From Candidatus Bathyarchaeota archaeon (GTDB lineage Archaea; Thermoproteota; Bathyarchaeia; TCS64): a stretch of 6,134 nt of DNA. Shown here piece by piece: positions 4,859 through 6,134 of the stretch. Made by a program: the position numbers and the translations under genes. Location of the stretch: assembly GCA_026014515.1 (NCBI GenBank), contig JAOZIG010000361.1, forward strand, positions 1 to 6,134, given 5' to 3'. Under the pieces are notes generated by a model that did no database searches, was not told where the DNA came from, and worked only from the letters and a program-made list of their open reading frames with translations. How positions within the stretch are numbered: position 1 is the stretch's first letter; each line of letters begins with the position of its first letter.

Positions 4859-5128
4859 ATGACATTGTTTGACATTATCAGGCGTTTGTTGACTGTGCGG
4901 AAGGTCTCTGCTAGGGGTTCTACTAGGCGGGTTTCGTTTAGTGAGGAGGTGCCCAGTGACAGGTTTGTCTTGATTGTTGGTTTGATGGTCTTGTTTTTTG
5001 TTGGGTTGGTTGGTTTGGAGGTGGTGCATATGGTTTGGATGGGGGCTTGGAATGATGTCATCTTCAACGGGATCATGCTTGTGGTGGGCACTATTGTTGG
5101 TGCTATCTGGGGGAGGACAGCGGAATGA
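4859..5128 (+). CDS. Small two-helix membrane protein, coupled to ABC-GNAT gene
   Basis: This 89-residue protein has a basic, Ser/Arg-rich N-terminal region (about 1-34: IIRRLLTVRKVS, STRRVSFSEE) and two predicted membrane helices, at about 36-58 and 67-84. The second ends with GTIVGAIWGRTAE. By the positive-inside rule the basic N-terminus is cytosolic, which puts both ends inside. I do not recognise a family. Size and hairpin topology resemble small virus or provirus membrane proteins such as holin-like ones, but that is only a resemblance. Its TGA overlaps the ATG of the next gene (ATGA at 5125-5128), so the two are translationally coupled. The product may anchor or partner the ATPase at the membrane. 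Codon use is strikingly rich in G and T. Confidence 0.7.
   Translation: MTLFDIIRRLLTVRKVSARGSTRRVSFSEEVPSDRFVLIVGLMVLFFVGLVGLEVVHMVWMGAWNDVIFNGIMLVVGTIVGAIWGRTAE
5111..5115 (+). promoter_or_regulatory. Ribosome-binding site of the ABC-GNAT gene
   Basis: GGGAGG, inside the last codons of the upstream gene, lies about 9 bases before the ATG at 5125. Together with the ATGA overlap it fixes this start and indicates coupled translation. Confidence 0.65.
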
Positions 5129-6134
5129 GGGCTCGACGGGTACGTCGGTATGATACGGAGAGGGGGTGCTATGTGTATGATATTGGTTTCAGTAGTGAGG
5201 CTGAGCAGACTGATCGTACCATGAAGGTGGGAGAAGCGTTTGGGCTCGGATTAGATGAGCATCAGCATAGCCTCTATGATGATTTTGAGTTGAAGCTGAC
5301 CCCGGGTGATGTGGTGTATATTACGGGTGACAGTGGCTCGGGTAAGTCCGTGTTGTTGGAGGCTATCAGGGTTGATCTCGGTGATGAGGCTGTTGTGATG
5401 GGTGATCTGCCTGATCCACCGGATGTGCCGCTGGTTGATGCGGTGGGTGGAGACTTCAGTGAAGCCCTTGAGCTGTTGAGCCGAGTGGGTTTGAATGACG
5501 CTTACTTGTTCCTAAGAAAGTTTAGTGAGTTGAGTGCTGGGCAGCGGTACAGGTTTAGGTTGGCTCAGATGATCTGTAGCGGTAAGGAGTATTGGCTGTG
5601 TGATGAGTTCTGTAGCTTGCTGGATCGTACTACTGCGCGTATCGTGGCGTATAGTATGCAGAAGCACGCCAGACGGGTTGGGGCTTCGCTTATTGTGGCG
5701 ACGAGTCACACTGACTTGCTCAGGGATTTGAACCCAGATACCCGTATCGTGAAGGGTTGGGGTGACGAGGTGATGATACGTTATGATCACCCTATAGCGC
5801 GTCAATGCAGCCTCATCGATGAGATCACCATATCTGAGGGAGACAGGAGCGACTATGACCGGCTCAAGTATCTGCACTACAGGGGTGGAGTCTTACAGTT
5901 CATACAGCGCTTCTACAAGATGATGCATGGTGAAACCCTTGTGGGTATCATCGCGTACAAGTATCCGTTGGTACGGACTCAAGGGCGGATAGAGGCTGTG
6001 GGTGACTGGCCTAGTATTGATGAGTTGAACCGTGACTGGTCATTGATCTCAAGGGTGATTATTCATCCTAAATATCGTGGCATCGGGTTGGGTTCAGGGT
6101 TAATCAGTGAGACTCTGGAGCTTCAGCCATGTAA
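5125..6134 (+). CDS. COG2401-type ABC ATPase fused to GNAT acetyltransferase (3' end cut by window)
   Basis: 336 codons are visible with no stop before the right edge. The N-terminal part is a soluble ABC-type ATPase. It has an entry segment TMKVGEAFGLGL, YDDFELKLTPGDVVYITG, Walker A GDSGSGKS (68-75), signature LSAGQRYRFRLAQ (136-148), Walker B YWLCDEF (156-162, D160/E161), D-loop SLLD (164-167) and switch His in ATSHTDL (H195). The usual Q-loop glutamine is not evident; PDPPDVPLVDAVG occupies that region. The second part (from about 228) is a GNAT acetyltransferase. It has HGETLVGIIAY and motif A SRVIIHPKYRGIGLGSG, with the acetyl-CoA-binding RGIGLG at 318-323. This fusion matches COG2401, an ABC ATPase-acetyltransferase family of unknown function seen mostly in archaea and in viruses or mobile elements. 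It lacks membrane segments, so it is not a classical transporter subunit; the target acetylated is unknown. Confidence 0.9.
   Translation, partial: MRARRVRRYDTERGCYVYDIGFSSEAEQTDRTMKVGEAFGLGLDEHQHSLYDDFELKLTPGDVVYITGDSGSGKSVLLEAIRVDLGDEAVVMGDLPDPPDVPLVDAVGGDFSEALELLSRVGLNDAYLFLRKFSELSAGQRYRFRLAQMICSGKEYWLCDEFCSLLDRTTARIVAYSMQKHARRVGASLIVATSHTDLLRDLNPDTRIVKGWGDEVMIRYDHPIARQCSLIDEITISEGDRSDYDRLKYLHYRGGVLQFIQRFYKMMHGETLVGIIAYKYPLVRTQGRIEAVGDWPSIDELNRDWSLISRVIIHPKYRGIGLGSGLISETLELQPC

Noticed and set aside
4709..5091. Minus-strand ORFs opposite the small membrane protein
   Set aside because: Their Thr/Pro/Asn/Lys-rich translations are the antisense of G+T-rich coding sequence. No ribosome-binding site or domain is seen.
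5125..5760. Reading the ATPase as a classical ABC transporter component
   Set aside because: The fusion to a GNAT domain, the missing Q-loop glutamine and the lack of any permease gene in view fit COG2401 rather than a transporter.
5512..5877. Minus-strand 121-codon ORF within the ABC-GNAT gene
   Set aside because: The plus strand here encodes the ATPase signature, Walker B and switch His, so the antisense ORF is a shadow.
1..6134. CRISPR array, tRNA or rRNA, insertion sequence ends
   Set aside because: No regularly spaced repeats, cloverleaf-type sequence, transposase or terminal inverted repeats were found by eye on either strand.

Overview
The window looks archaeal, although no rRNA, tRNA or other lineage marker is present. 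The signs are a winged-helix regulator with a FilR1-type (DUF1724) effector domain, AT-rich TATA-like boxes about 26 bases from short or absent leaders, oligo-T terminators, GGTGA/AGGAG ribosome-binding sites, and a COG2401-type ABC-ATPase/acetyltransferase fusion. I cannot place the lineage; Bathyarchaeia, Asgard or methanogen relatives are all possible.

Left part (1-1049, minus strand). The 5' end of a secreted-protein gene runs off the left edge (118 to 1). A possible 30-residue single-helix membrane protein lies just upstream of it (223-131). Next is a two-gene minus-strand unit: an unrecognised 84-residue beta-rich protein (1049-795) followed 2 bases later by a four-helix DUF6326-like membrane protein (792-397) that starts with TTG.

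Centre (1050-3866, plus strand). A 110-bp divergent promoter region separates that unit from a FilR1-type transcription regulator (1160-1906). The regulator ends in a stem-loop terminator that contains its own stop codon. A second DUF6326-like protein (2011-2427) and a six-helix DUF4386-type membrane protein (2464-3195) follow as a likely operon. After a 150-bp gap holding a G9 tract comes an NTF2/SnoaL-fold protein (3357-3866). The regulator sits between two DUF6326 genes and may control one or both units.

Right part (3867-6134). Two minus-strand genes lie here. One is a 55-residue protein with three cysteines and a histidine (4126-3959). The other is a secreted, Gly-rich protein with an LTEEQ helical segment (4677-4237) and a clear promoter and terminator. 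A 180-bp divergent region, partly very G+T-rich, leads into a plus-strand pair: an 89-residue two-helix membrane protein (4859-5128) overlapping by ATGA a COG2401-type ABC-ATPase/GNAT fusion (5125 to the right edge). All ATPase motifs and the acetyl-CoA-binding motif are visible. This pair is the most intriguing part of the window: its function is unknown, the two genes are translationally coupled, and its G+T-skewed composition differs from the centre of the window, which could reflect acquisition with a mobile element.
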